This document shows, in pieces, positions 1-5,035 of a stretch of DNA of 6,703 nt. The stretch's first letter is position 1; the number at the start of each line of letters is the position of its first letter. Origin of the DNA: Lachnospiraceae bacterium (GTDB lineage Bacteria; Bacillota; Clostridia; Lachnospirales; Lachnospiraceae); NCBI GenBank assembly GCA_004552595.1, contig SFNX01000089.1:1-6703 (forward strand), given 5' to 3'. The notes under the pieces are model-generated. The model searched no databases. It had not been told where the DNA came from and saw nothing but the letters and a program-made list of their open reading frames with translations. The position numbers and the translations under genes were made by a program.

Positions 1-347
1 CCATCATCCGTAAGGAGCATAAGCCCTTCCGTATCGATGTCAAGTCTCCCGACAGGTGCAATTTCGCGCTCTGTATCAATCAGATCTACGACAGTTTTGT
101 ACTTCTTATCTTCAGTCGCAGACACAACACCGGCCGGTTTATTAAGAACATAATATACAAATTCCTCGTACTCGATTTTGTCATTATCAAGATAGACTTC
201 GTCCTTTTCAGGATCAATTTTCAGTGCCGGGTCTTTCTTGATTTTGCCCCCAACTCTTACATGATTATGATAAATCCGCTCAACCGCCTCGCTGCGGCTA
301 AGCTTAGTCATGTTGCTTATGAATTTGTCAAGACGCATCTTTGCCAT
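1..347 (-). CDS. rsuA: 16S rRNA pseudouridine(516) synthase, RsuA family (3'-truncated by window edge)
   Basis: The visible 115 residues begin with an S4 RNA-binding domain (about residues 4-50; starts MRLDKFISNM, with VRVGGKIKKDP near its end). The pseudouridine synthase catalytic core follows. The stretch YYVLNKPAGVVSATED is the usual core entry, and GRLDIDTEGLMLLTDDG carries the catalytic aspartate, D103. The family converts a uridine of small-subunit rRNA to pseudouridine in the cytoplasm. The TVVDLI segment and the spacing to GRLD fit RsuA (U516) better than RluB or RluE, but the C-terminus is off the window, so the subgroup is inferred. The chosen start has AAGGA about 7 bases upstream; a second ATG three codons in (MRLDKF) is possible but worse placed. 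A good promoter lies about 100 bases upstream and a tandem-repeat leader separates it from the start. Confidence 0.93.
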   Translation of the reverse strand, partial: MAKMRLDKFISNMTKLSRSEAVERIYHNHVRVGGKIKKDPALKIDPEKDEVYLDNDKIEYEEFVYYVLNKPAGVVSATEDKKYKTVVDLIDTEREIAPVGRLDIDTEGLMLLTDD

Positions 348-367
348 GAGTGTTCCTTTTTGTGCAT

Positions 368-447
368 ATCAATTAACTTAGAAAGAAATCAATTAGCTTA
401 GTTAGAAATTAATCAACTTATAAAGAAATAAAATAACTTAGAAAGTA
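368..447. repeat. Four 20-bp tandem repeats in the rsuA leader
   Basis: Four adjacent 20-bp units (368-387, 388-407, 408-427, 428-447) follow one another with no spacer. Unit 1 is ATCAATTAACTTAGAAAGAA, and each of the other three matches it at 17 of 20 positions, each with different changes. The shared core is AACTTA followed by an A/G-rich tail. The array starts at the rsuA -10 box, which unit 4 overlaps, and ends 20 bases before the start codon, so most of it is transcribed as the 5' leader. A 20-bp period is close to two helical turns, so stacked protein sites are possible. The function is unknown. Confidence 0.8.
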
Positions 448-472
448 TACAGGAATTCGAAAATGTGTGCAA
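444..472 (-). promoter_or_regulatory. Sigma-A-type promoter of rsuA
   Basis: On the minus strand TTGCAC (467-472) and TATACT (444-449) are 17 bases apart. The -10 box matches consensus at 5 of 6 positions; the -35 box keeps only the TTG. Transcription would start near position 437, giving a leader of about 90 bases that consists largely of the 20-bp repeats. Confidence 0.6.
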
Positions 473-482
473 GCATAAACAG

Positions 483-508
483 GTGCGTTCGACAAAAGTC
501 GAACGCAC
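483..508. repeat. Perfect 11-bp inverted repeat with AAAA loop
   Basis: GTGCGTTCGAC (483-493) and its exact reverse complement (498-508) flank an AAAA loop. It is by far the most GC-rich element in this AT-rich gap. It lies about 95 bases beyond the stop of the transposase-like gene and about 10 bases upstream of the rsuA -35 box. It has no proper T-tract on either side (minus strand continues CTGTTTATG), so it is at best a weak terminator for the transposase gene. A REP-like element or a protein-binding site are alternatives. Confidence 0.7.
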
Positions 509-602
509 AGGAACACAAATGTAACAGAAAAGGGATTATCAGCATGTGGTTTTATTTAATTATTTATTACAAGAAATTGCATAATCTGAACTAGATAACA
601 TC

Positions 603-1202
603 CTAAAGACTATTTATCTTTCCTCTGATTATACAATTAGTTTTGAAGACCATATTTTCCATTTCGACAGTTCCACAGGCATCATTGACAAAGTCTGCGT
701 AATAATCACTATTGCCAAAAAATCGATCAAGAATAATCGATGTGTCTGTTATACCATCATCAATGCTACCACTTAAGGTGTTATAACTGCTGTATTTATA
801 GTCTATAGTTCTACGTACAAGACCGCCTAAGACAGGACGCATATGAATATATCGACTTGCGCATAGCATTAAATTGTCATCATGTCGTGGCATTTCATAG
901 ATACATGTCTCAAATGCGATACCACTTTCTTTTTTCTTTCCAAAATGGCATAAATATGTATGATTTAGCCATTTTACCGCTTTTATTATTGGGTTATTTT
1001 CCTTCTCAACGATCAAATGATAACAATTCGGCATTAAGCAATAAGCGATAATCCTAAAGTCAAAGTAAACCTTGCAAATTGATAGAAGACATAAAAACAC
1101 CTCATAATCTCTCGCACGTCTGAACAAATCGATTGCTACATTTTCCGCATCATATAAACAGTCTACACCACCCTGGACCCAATACCGTCTCCGCCTATGC
1201 AT
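603..1202 (-). CDS. Degenerate REP-associated / Y1-type (IS200-like) transposase
   Basis: About 199 residues. Family landmarks are recognisable in order: an Arg-rich N-terminus, AYCLMPNCYHLIVE at 53-66 (family pattern AYxLMPNHxHLLxE), RYIHMRPVLGGLV at 117-129 (family RYIHxNPVRAGLV), then DYKYSSY and a C-terminal ILDRFFG segment. RAYT proteins are single-strand DNA nucleases of the HUH superfamily. Here the first histidine of the HUH pair is Cys60 (only His62 remains), the YHV..RG block near residue 13 reads VDCLYDAEN, the HLFQxR block is lost, and the NP asparagine is Arg122. The frame is nevertheless intact, so this is either a recently inactivated or a repurposed copy. GGAAGGAGGA lies just before the start; GTG at 1205 is directly adjacent, but ATG at 1202 is better spaced. 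No second IS gene is visible. Confidence 0.75.
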   Translation of the reverse strand: MHRRRRYWVQGGVDCLYDAENVAIDLFRRARDYEVFLCLLSICKVYFDFRIIAYCLMPNCYHLIVEKENNPIIKAVKWLNHTYLCHFGKKKESGIAFETCIYEMPRHDDNLMLCASRYIHMRPVLGGLVRRTIDYKYSSYNTLSGSIDDGITDTSIILDRFFGNSDYYADFVNDACGTVEMENMVFKTNCIIRGKINSL

Positions 1203-1329
1203 CACTCCTCCTTCCTGCTTAATAACCCCTTATTACCTATAGGCATTAGCATCATCAAGTATTAGGTATAATATATAGCCTGTTACATTGTGCTATTTTA
1301 TATATGTCGCCGTAATAATTAATATTTCA

Positions 1330-1364
1330 TACAGATTTTGTTGGAATAATGTGAATAATCTGTA
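1330..1364. repeat. 8-bp inverted repeat nested in AT-rich dyad, transposase upstream gap
   Basis: TACAGATT (1330-1337) and AATCTGTA (1357-1364) form a perfect 8-bp inverted repeat around 19 bases. An outer TTTATATAT (1297-1305) / ATATATAAA (1369-1377) pair encloses it. AT content makes chance likely. It sits in the 258-base gene-free gap 1203-1460, where otherwise I see only the promoter and the DnaA box next to the downstream gene. Confidence 0.3.
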
Positions 1365-1407
1365 AATTATATATAAACCGCTCATTAATGATTAAGTTAC
1401 CCTATCG

Positions 1408-1416
1408 TTATCCACA
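1408..1416 (+). promoter_or_regulatory. Consensus DnaA box
   Basis: TTATCCACA matches the high-affinity DnaA box exactly. It lies nine bases upstream of the -35 element of the editing-protein gene. It is isolated: I see no cluster of boxes, so this is not an origin. Either a DnaA-sensitive promoter or a chance match. Confidence 0.4.
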
Positions 1417-1424
1417 ATTTCCTA

Positions 1425-1453
1425 CTGTCATCCAATGCAAAATATGATAAAAT
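1425..1453 (+). promoter_or_regulatory. Promoter of the prolyl-tRNA editing gene
   Basis: CTGTCA (1425-1430) and TAAAAT (1448-1453) are 17 bases apart. Transcription would begin about 1460-1461, which is the start codon itself, implying a leaderless mRNA. TATGAT at 1443-1448 is an alternative -10 but has no matching -35. Confidence 0.45.
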
Positions 1454-1460
1454 ACACATT

Positions 1461-1964
1461 ATGGATAAGGAAAAAGTTACACAGTTTTTGGACAAATTGG
1501 ACATAGAATATGACCTTTTGCAACACCCGGCAGCTGTGACCGATGAAGCAATAAAATATCTTGATGAAAATTTGCCGTCTAATCCGTGCAAGAATTTATT
1601 TCTTGTGAACAGGCAGGAAACCGAATTTTATCTGTTGATGATGCCAAGAAACAAGGATTTCAGGACGAAATACATCAAGGAGCAGCTTGGGCTTTCGCAT
1701 CTTTCTTTTGCTAAGGAGGTGCATATGGTTGAAAAGCTTGATGTGCACCCCGGCTCTGTAAGCGTCATGTGCCTTATAAATGAGAGCGCGCGCGATGTGC
1801 ACTTTATTCTTGATGAAGATGTGAAAAAATCACAAACAATACGTTTTCACGTCGGGGATAATACATGCTCGGCAAGGGTCAAATTGAGCGACTTCCTTGA
1901 GAAGATCATTCCGGCAATCGGGAAAGAACCGATATCAATCGATATCCCGGATATGAAAGAATAA
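1461..1964 (+). CDS. YbaK/PrdX-type aminoacyl-tRNA (prolyl-tRNA) deacylase
   Basis: A 167-residue single-domain protein of the YbaK/ProRS-associated editing superfamily, closest in pattern to PrdX / ProXp-ala. These cytoplasmic enzymes hydrolyse mischarged tRNA, typically Ala-tRNA(Pro), correcting prolyl-tRNA synthetase errors in trans. Landmarks: LDIEYDLLQHP at 13-23, CKNLFL at 43-48 with the conserved catalytic lysine K44, LSFAKE at 81-86, the HPGSVSVMCLIN loop at 96-107, and FHVGDNT at 129-135 near the substrate pocket. The length is normal for the stand-alone family. No Shine-Dalgarno sequence precedes the ATG, and the promoter spacing places the transcript start on it, so translation may be leaderless. 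No terminator follows; a 193-base A-rich spacer leads to phosphoglucomutase, so cotranscription is possible. The exact tRNA substrate is inferred from the family. Confidence 0.9.
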   Translation: MDKEKVTQFLDKLDIEYDLLQHPAAVTDEAIKYLDENLPSNPCKNLFLVNRQETEFYLLMMPRNKDFRTKYIKEQLGLSHLSFAKEVHMVEKLDVHPGSVSVMCLINESARDVHFILDEDVKKSQTIRFHVGDNTCSARVKLSDFLEKIIPAIGKEPISIDIPDMKE

Positions 1965-1998
1965 AAAATAATAGGAACCGATATCCCGGACATATAAA
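1926..1998 (+). repeat. Short direct duplication of the editing gene's 3' end
   Basis: GAACCGATATC occurs at 1926-1936 and again at 1975-1985. In the second copy it runs straight into CCCGGACATATAAAAG, matching CCCGGATATGAAAG at 1945-1958 of the first copy. The second copy lacks the 10 bases AATCGATATC. The last coding residues (ISIDIPDMK) are thus duplicated, diverged, just past the stop codon. Slippage between the nested GATATC motifs is the likely origin. Confidence 0.55.
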
Positions 1999-2000
1999 AG

Positions 2001-2144
2001 TTCAATACAAATCAAATAAAATAAAAATAAAACATAAACCAAATAAAAAGTAAAATATAAATCATATATAAACAAAATAAAAAATAAATCATATATAAAT
2101 AAAAATACAATAGAAATAAAATTAAATAAAAACAAAAATATAAA
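2001..2144 (+). other. Extremely A-rich spacer / 5' leader before phosphoglucomutase
   Basis: By my count this 144-base stretch has only 2 G and 11 C, about 9% GC, and the plus strand is dominated by A runs of the form AAATAAAA. ATAAATCATATATAAA is repeated exactly at 2057-2072 and 2084-2099. No clear -35/-10 pair is visible (TACAAT at 2106-2111 could be a -10). It would give an unstructured leader directly ahead of the ribosome binding site at 2146. Confidence 0.6.
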
Positions 2145-2157
2145 CGGAGGACAAAAG

Positions 2158-3831
2158 ATGTATTTAGAGGAGTACAACCGCTGGCTTAAGGGCACATTTG
2201 AGGATGCTGATATTATGCCGGAGCTTATGAAGATTGAGGGCAATGATGACGAAATCAAGGATAGATTCGCGGTTTCGCTTAAGTTTGGTACAGCGGGACT
2301 TAGAGGCGTTCTTGGCGCGGGCACTAACAGAATGAATGTGCCGGTAGTTAAGCAGGCAACGCAGGGACTTGCTAACTGGGTTAAGACACAGGGCGGCAAT
2401 CAGACAGTAGCCATAAGCTATGATTCGAGACTTAAAAGCGATGTTTTTGCTAAAACAGCAGCAGGTGTACTTGCGGCAAATGGCATCAACGTGCGCATTT
2501 ATGACGCGCTCATGCCTGTACCTGCACTTTCCTTCGCTACAAGGTACTATAAATGCAACGCCGGAATTATGGTGACAGCGTCTCACAATCCGGCAAAGTA
2601 CAACGGATACAAGGCATACGGCCCTGACGGATGCCAGATGACAGATGATGCGGCAGCAATCGTTTATGAAGAGATTCAGAAAACGGATGTCCTTAACGGA
2701 GCTAAGTACATGTCTTTTGCAAAGGGCGTCGAAGAAGGGCTCATCAGATTTGTCGGCGATGACTGCAAGGATGCTTTCTATGCGGCAATTGAGGAACGCC
2801 AGGTTCGTCCGGAATTATGTAAAACAGCGGGCCTTAAGCTTGTATACTCACCACTTAACGGTGCCGGCTTAGTTCCTGTTACAAGAGTTCTTAATGATAT
2901 CGGAATCACGGATATTACAATTGTGCCTGAGCAGGAGTACCCGAACGGCTATTTTACAACATGTTCATATCCTAACCCTGAGATTTTTGAGGCTCTTAAG
3001 CTTGGACTTGAATTAGCAAAAGAGGTTGACGCAGACCTTATGCTTGCGACAGACCCTGACGCAGACAGAGTCGGAATTGCGATGAAGTGTCCTGACGGAA
3101 GCTTCGAACTTGTAAGCGGTAACGAAATGGGTGTCCTTTTACTCGATTACATTTGTGCAGGCCGTATTGAGAAGGGCACTATGCCAAAAGACCCGGTTGC
3201 CGTCAAATCAATCGTATCCACGCCACTTGCTGACGCCGTTGCAAAGCATTACGGAGTTGAAATGCGCTCAGTATTAACAGGATTTAAGTGGATAGGAGAC
3301 CAGATTGCCGGTCTTGAAGAAAAAGGCGAAGTTGACAGATTCATCTTCGGATTTGAGGAAAGCTACGGTTACCTTGCAGGCCCATACGTACGTGACAAGG
3401 ATGCGGTCATTGCATCAATGCTTATTTGCGAAATGGCAGCTTACTATAGAAGCATCGGCAGCTCGATTAAAGAGCGTCTTGAAGAAATTTACAGCCAGTA
3501 TGGCCGTTATCTTAATAAAGTTGACTCATTTGAATTCCCGGGACTTACAGGCATGGACAAGATGAATTCAATCATGAGCTCATTTAGAGAGAATCCGCCT
3601 AAGGATTTTGCAGGATACAAAGTTGAAAAAGTTACAGATTACCTCGACTCAAAAGCAACAGGCTTACCGTCTGCAAATGTACTCATATATGCTCTTGAAG
3701 GCGGTGCTTCAGTCGTTATCAGACCATCAGGCACAGAGCCTAAGATCAAGACATATTTCACAACACTTGGAAAAGACTTAGAAGAAGCTATGAAGCAGAA
3801 GGATGCGCTCGCCAAGAGCCTTAACCTGTAG
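2158..3831 (+). CDS. pgcA: Phosphoglucomutase / phosphomannomutase (alpha-D-phosphohexomutase family)
   Basis: A full-length 557-residue enzyme that interconverts hexose 1-phosphate and 6-phosphate, supplying glucose 1-phosphate for UDP-glucose, glycogen and cell-envelope sugars. All four family sites are intact. KFGTAGLRG is at about 43-51. TASHNP carries the phosphoserine S142. The metal loop DPDADRVG (299-306) provides D299, D301 and D303. The sugar-recognition loop GFEESYG has E400 and E401, and the phosphate-binding loop RPSGTEPK starts at R522. Length and motif spelling match the long Firmicute type represented by Bacillus PgcA; whether it also accepts mannose phosphate cannot be told from sequence alone. 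The start is fixed by GGAGG at 2146-2150, seven bases upstream. A strong terminator follows 18 bases after the stop. The coding region has normal composition, in contrast to its A-rich leader. Confidence 0.96.
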   Translation: MYLEEYNRWLKGTFEDADIMPELMKIEGNDDEIKDRFAVSLKFGTAGLRGVLGAGTNRMNVPVVKQATQGLANWVKTQGGNQTVAISYDSRLKSDVFAKTAAGVLAANGINVRIYDALMPVPALSFATRYYKCNAGIMVTASHNPAKYNGYKAYGPDGCQMTDDAAAIVYEEIQKTDVLNGAKYMSFAKGVEEGLIRFVGDDCKDAFYAAIEERQVRPELCKTAGLKLVYSPLNGAGLVPVTRVLNDIGITDITIVPEQEYPNGYFTTCSYPNPEIFEALKLGLELAKEVDADLMLATDPDADRVGIAMKCPDGSFELVSGNEMGVLLLDYICAGRIEKGTMPKDPVAVKSIVSTPLADAVAKHYGVEMRSVLTGFKWIGDQIAGLEEKGEVDRFIFGFEESYGYLAGPYVRDKDAVIASMLICEMAAYYRSIGSSIKERLEEIYSQYGRYLNKVDSFEFPGLTGMDKMNSIMSSFRENPPKDFAGYKVEKVTDYLDSKATGLPSANVLIYALEGGASVVIRPSGTEPKIKTYFTTLGKDLEEAMKQKDALAKSLNL

Positions 3832-3849
3832 TGTCAAAGAACAATTAAC

Positions 3850-3890
3850 AAAACGGGGTATGGTCAATTTGCACCACACCCCGTTTTTTT
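3850..3890. terminator. Bidirectional rho-independent terminator between convergent genes
   Basis: The stem arms are at 3850-3864 and 3873-3887, around an 8-base loop, with seven Ts at 3884-3890. On the plus strand one A-C mismatch interrupts the stem. Read on the minus strand that position becomes a G-U pair, and the stem is followed by TTTTGTTAATT. It therefore ends phosphoglucomutase transcripts and, just 8 bases beyond the TspO-family stop, minus-strand transcripts too. Confidence 0.9.
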
Positions 3891-3898
3891 ATAAAGCT

Positions 3899-4699
3899 TC
3901 ACCCGATATCAGTCATGAGCATCAGTTCTTTGATGATTCCTGATATGAGGATTAAAAAAATCCCAAGAATTGTTACAAATATTATTACCGGGTACGCTCC
4001 GGCGTAACCGGATCTTGAAATATGATTGATTAAAATCCCGCAGTATGCCCAAATAATTGCGAGCGAAGACATAAAACGATTCGAGAAAATAACAAAAAGC
4101 ATTCCTAAAACAGTTCCCCCGATTAAAACGATAACAGTAAAGAATTGCTCGGAGAGATTAAATATGTTCCAGTTGAGCTTAATAAGGAGAACGCTCATAT
4201 TTGCAATTGTTGCTGCGACAATCCATCCGAAGTAGAGATCAAATGTATATAGGCATATTTTGGCAAAAAGCGGAATATGCGGCTCCATCGCGGTAAGCAT
4301 TACGTTCTCAGGGGAAAGCCTGAACGAAATGATTGCAAGCGAAAGAAGCAGACCTATCATAAAAAGCATGGACAGGAATGTTTTTTCGTAGCTGAAGCTG
4401 AAAAGCCAGCCGATGTTCATGATGCAGCTTATTATGAACCACGGGCCAATAAGCGATATGAAGGTGTTCGCGAAGACTTCATTAAAAACGCCTAACTGGT
4501 ACACAATAAAATATCCGAGTAAAAGATAAATCACAAACCAGATTGAAAAGGTGAGAGGTGCGGGCGTGAAAAGGCTGTGGTATTTAGCCGAAATTTCGGC
4601 GGTTGAGCCGCGCCCAAACGGGAGAGTGTTCGCGATGATATTTATGCTGATCATTGAGATAAAAAAAATAATATTCCAATATTTAAGAGATTTTACCAT
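3899..4699 (-). CDS. TspO/MBR-family integral membrane protein (long form)
   Basis: A 266-residue, very hydrophobic protein. TspO/MBR hallmarks are ANTLPFGRGSTAEISAKYHSLFTPAPLTFSIWFVIYLLLGY over about residues 23-63, plus DLYFGWIVAATIANMSVLL near 154-172. I count about eight likely membrane spans (near 8-27, 50-69, 80-102, 108-127, 150-173, 186-206, 209-228, 235-257). Classical TspO has about 160 residues and five spans, so this is the longer clostridial type. Family members bind porphyrins and related ligands and act in stress signalling or transport; the role of the long form is not established. GGAGG lies six bases before the ATG. The gene is convergent with phosphoglucomutase and divergent from the XRE regulator. 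Its leader contains a long RNA helix ending about 9 bases upstream of the ribosome binding site. No clear promoter was found. Confidence 0.85.
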   Translation of the reverse strand: MVKSLKYWNIIFFISMISINIIANTLPFGRGSTAEISAKYHSLFTPAPLTFSIWFVIYLLLGYFIVYQLGVFNEVFANTFISLIGPWFIISCIMNIGWLFSFSYEKTFLSMLFMIGLLLSLAIISFRLSPENVMLTAMEPHIPLFAKICLYTFDLYFGWIVAATIANMSVLLIKLNWNIFNLSEQFFTVIVLIGGTVLGMLFVIFSNRFMSSLAIIWAYCGILINHISRSGYAGAYPVIIFVTILGIFLILISGIIKELMLMTDIG

Positions 4700-4719
4700 A
4701 ATTATCCTCCGTTTCTAGT

Positions 4720-4807
4720 CGCCCTACAGCGGGGCAATCATTTGAGGGTACCGTTCAATCAACAAGGTTTATATAAAACAAAAGCCGATTGCTCCCACTG
4801 CAGGACA
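4720..4807 (-). promoter_or_regulatory. Long stem-loop in the TspO-family leader RNA
   Basis: On the minus-strand RNA, 4807-4787 pairs with 4720-4739 in an unbroken helix of 20 pairs with a single bulged A (4793) and no mismatches. Four of the pairs are G-U. On the plus strand those four would be A-C mismatches, so the structure is specific to the minus strand, the TspO direction. The loop is 47 bases (4740-4786) and contains a small GUUU/AAAC hairpin. The helix ends about 9 bases before the GGAGG of the TspO gene. I do not recognise a known riboswitch class. An independent small RNA is also possible. Confidence 0.6.
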
Positions 4808-4928
4808 TTGATTTATGTAAACAACGACAGAAAAAATGATTTCTCTCGAGGCGTATTTGAATAATAACACTGAATACTAGCCAAAGTGCCAGCCAATTTT
4901 AGCTTAAATTTACAAATTCAGAGCAAAA

Positions 4929-4948
4929 ATAGCCAGAATTCTGGCTAT
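4929..4948. promoter_or_regulatory. Perfect 20-bp palindromic operator
   Basis: ATAGCCAGAATTCTGGCTAT is its own reverse complement over all 20 bases. Its last base is the first base of the putative -35 box of the regulator promoter. Two further AGCCA half-sites lie upstream (4879-4883 and 4891-4895), toward the TspO gene. The most likely ligand is the XRE regulator encoded directly downstream, acting as an autorepressor; this is inferred from position and symmetry. Confidence 0.7.
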
Positions 4949-4976
4949 GGAAAAAACCGTCACAAAGTGATATAAT
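4948..4976 (+). promoter_or_regulatory. Extended -10 promoter of the XRE/S24-like regulator
   Basis: TATAAT (4971-4976) is a perfect -10 box preceded by TG at 4968-4969, the extended -10 arrangement. A weak -35, TGGAAA (4948-4953), is 17 bases upstream and touches the palindrome. The transcript would start near 4983, leaving a leader of about 50 bases. Confidence 0.75.
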
Positions 4977-5012
4977 TTAAGCATAGTTCAACGTCAATTT
5001 GTGCACCTAAAT

Positions 5013-5035
5013 GGAGGTGAATGATGATTTTATGA
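5013..5035 (+). promoter_or_regulatory. Ribosome binding site and four-codon micro-ORF overlapping the regulator start
   Basis: GGAGGTGA (5013-5020) is the only strong Shine-Dalgarno in the leader. The nearest ATGs, at 5021 and 5024, are in another frame and read Met-Met-Ile-Leu-stop. Their TGA (5033-5035) overlaps the in-frame regulator ATG at 5032 as ATGA, the classical geometry of translational coupling. The regulator ATG itself is 11 bases from the Shine-Dalgarno, a long spacing. Confidence 0.5.

Noticed and set aside
368..447. CRISPR-like array.
   Set aside because: The 20-bp units are directly contiguous with no unique spacers and are AT-rich; no cas gene is present.
483..508. LexA/SOS box reading of the hairpin (contains GTTCG and CGAAC).
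   Set aside because: The Firmicute SOS box has CGAAC first and GTTCG second around four bases. Here the order is reversed, so it is not that site.
463..594. A 43-codon plus-strand ORF with AGGA eight bases upstream, spanning the perfect hairpin.
   Set aside because: It has no recognisable domain, its middle is just the palindrome, and it overlaps the rsuA promoter on the other strand. Chance is the simpler reading.
603..1205. A complete IS200/IS605 element around the transposase-like gene.
   Set aside because: There is no TnpB partner and no convincing paired subterminal hairpins at both ends; the catalytic motif is also altered.
1979..2000. Terminator after the editing gene.
   Set aside because: The CCGATATCCCGG region has no stable hairpin with a T-tract, so no intrinsic terminator is called.
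1935..2399. A 154-codon hydrophobic minus-strand ORF that looks like a membrane protein.
   Set aside because: It runs opposite the A-rich spacer and the phosphoglucomutase N-terminus; its Phe/Leu/Ile/Tyr richness is only the complement of the A-rich strand.
4741..4753. GAGGGTACCG resembles part of a T-box antiterminator (GGGUGGNACCRCG).
   Set aside because: The central GG is missing, no specifier stem or terminator follows, and the better-supported structure is the minus-strand helix.
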